NCBI GenBank assembly: GCA_023419055.1
Contig: JAEZYO010000399.1
Location: 1-6,687, forward strand
Length of the DNA stretch: 6,687 bases
Source: Pseudomonadota bacterium
Lineage (GTDB): Bacteria > Myxococcota > Polyangia > Polyangiales > Polyangiaceae
Reading direction: 5' to 3'
In this document: in pieces, positions 6,020 to 6,687 of the stretch
Position numbering within the stretch: the stretch's first letter is position 1
Layout: each line of letters starts with the position of its first letter
Notes under the pieces: generated by a model
Told to the model about the DNA's origin: nothing
The model's database searches: none
Seen by the model: the letters and a program-made list of their open reading frames with translations, nothing else
Made by a program: the position numbers and the translations under genes

Positions 6020-6640
6020 TCAACGCGGGAACGCCGCGGCGCTCGCGATGATTTTGCCCACGAGCCCATAGCCGAGCGCTTCCTCGGCGTTCATCCAGTG
6101 GTTGCGCCCGGTGTCGGCGACCAGCTTGTCGTACGGCTGGCCCGTAGCCTCGGCGAAGATGCGATTCAACCGCTCCCGCATCGCGAGGATCTGTCGCGCT
6201 TCGATCTCCACGTCGGACGCTTGCCCTCGCACGCCGCCGCTCGGTTCGTGAAGGAGGAAGCGCGTGTTCGGCAGCGCGAAGCGATTCTCGCGTGAGGCCG
6301 CGCAGTAGATCAGCGCTGCCGCGCTCGCCACCCAGCCGCTCGCGAGGATCCGCACTTCGGGCTCGATGAAGCGGATGACGTCGAAGATCGTGTCGCCGGA
6401 TTCCACGTGACCACCCGGCGAATGGAGGAGTACGCGAATCGGTTCCGCCCCCTCGGCGGCGAGGGCGAGCAGGTCCCGGGACGCGGCTTCGGCGAGCTCG
6501 GTCGTGATTTCACCGAACAGGAGCACCGTGCGCGCGGCGTACAGCTTGTCGCGCGCGAGCGAGCGTGAGGCCGGGTTCAACGGGGATTCTTCGTTCCGCA
6601 TGCTCCGATTTCTGTGTTCCGGAACGCCCTCTCCGGCCAT
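6020..6640 (-). CDS. ClpP-like serine peptidase subunit (S14 family) with a Ser-His-Asn site
   Basis: The 206-residue product has the full ClpP fold signature and normal family length. ClpP forms barrel-shaped cytoplasmic oligomers that degrade proteins fed by a Clp ATPase such as ClpX or ClpA. Visible motifs are HSPGGHVESGDTIFDVI (73-89), the nucleophile block GWVASAAALI with S106 (102-111), LLHEPSGG with H131 (129-136), and DTGRNHWMNAEEALGYGLVG (176-195). In E. coli ClpP the catalytic Asp is the second Asp of DTERD; the matching residue here is N180, giving Ser-His-Asn. The motif set (HVESGDTI, RNHWM) is that of a second, divergent ClpP type rather than the housekeeping one, by recollection. 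The start is uncertain: the ATG at 6640 gives the longest frame, but codons 2-13 include AGA and AAT, unusual for this DNA, and the ATG at 6601 (residue 14) leaves a normal ClpP N-terminus. No ClpX, ClpA or trigger-factor gene is in view. It converges with the esterase gene with no gap. Confidence 0.9.
   Translation of the reverse strand: MAGEGVPEHRNRSMRNEESPLNPASRSLARDKLYAARTVLLFGEITTELAEAASRDLLALAAEGAEPIRVLLHSPGGHVESGDTIFDVIRFIEPEVRILASGWVASAAALIYCAASRENRFALPNTRFLLHEPSGGVRGQASDVEIEARQILAMRERLNRIFAEATGQPYDKLVADTGRNHWMNAEEALGYGLVGKIIASAAAFPR
6024..6038 (-). terminator. Possible weak hairpin in the last codons of the ClpP-like gene
   Basis: CGCGG (6024-6028) and CCGCG (6034-6038) can pair around a 5-base loop. 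On the minus strand this lies one base before the stop codon and is followed by TTGATC, with no real T-run. It is the counterpart of the hairpin at the end of the convergent esterase gene. In DNA this GC-rich, a 5-bp stem is weak evidence by itself. Confidence 0.15.
6616..6625. promoter_or_regulatory. 10-bp perfect palindrome near the ClpP-like gene start
   Basis: GTTCCGGAAC is a perfect 10-bp palindrome. It ends 14 bases upstream of the ATG at 6601; if translation begins there, it lies in the leader or promoter and could bind a dimeric regulator. If the ATG at 6640 is used, it is inside the coding sequence (codons 6-8). Its presence slightly favours the shorter protein. Function is inferred only. 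Confidence 0.2.
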
Positions 6641-6662
6641 ACCCAGAACGCTCGAAGCTATG

Positions 6663-6679
6663 CCCCAGAGTCTCCGGGG
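6663..6679. promoter_or_regulatory. 17-bp interrupted inverted repeat upstream of the ClpP-like gene
   Basis: CCCC-a-GAG-t-CTC-c-GGGG is an inverted repeat with seven of eight arm positions paired around a single central base. It lies 23-39 bases upstream of the ATG at 6640 and 62-78 bases upstream of the ATG at 6601, where an operator would be expected for the minus-strand gene. No clear -35/-10 pair was found beside it. It could also belong to whatever lies beyond the right edge. Confidence 0.3.
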
Positions 6680-6687
6680 TGGCCGAG

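Overview
The window is GC-rich (third codon positions are mostly G or C). It reads like chromosomal DNA of a myxobacterium, probably of the Polyangiales/Sorangiineae type. That assignment is an inference from three things: two lipoproteins, one with a long Gly-rich linker after the lipidated Cys; a very large TPR protein of no named family; and the absence of strong Shine-Dalgarno sequences. No database comparison was possible.

There are five protein genes. (1) Bases 1-1139, minus strand: the 5' part of a lipoprotein gene that runs off the left edge. It has no stop codon inside the window, so it is easily missed in favour of long ORFs on the opposite strand. (2) 1259-2032, plus: a small nucleotidyltransferase-fold protein, transcribed divergently from gene 1 across a 119-bp spacer with two adjacent inverted repeats. 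(3) 2106-4613, plus: an 835-residue cytoplasmic TPR protein with a large unassigned C-terminal half. It is preceded by a 13-bp palindrome. (4) 4781-6019, plus: a lipoprotein carbohydrate esterase of family CE2 (jelly-roll plus SGNH hydrolase). It is separated from gene 3 by 167 bp holding two near-identical stem-loop units. (5) 6020-6640, minus: a ClpP-like serine peptidase, convergent with gene 4. The two stop codons form one palindrome, TGATCA, with no base between the genes.

The genes do not form an obvious pathway or operon. Genes 2, 3 and 4 share a strand, but their spacers (73 and 167 bp) hold possible regulatory structures, so co-transcription is uncertain. I see no RNA gene that can be called, no CRISPR array, transposase, phage gene or recognised defence system. 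The points most worth checking are the Asn at the third catalytic position of the ClpP-like protein, the Ala replacing Gly in the GDS motif of the CE2 esterase, the back-to-back stop codons with a UNCG-type hairpin in the last codons of the esterase gene, and the repeated stem-loop between genes 3 and 4. No stretch above about 170 bases lacks a gene.
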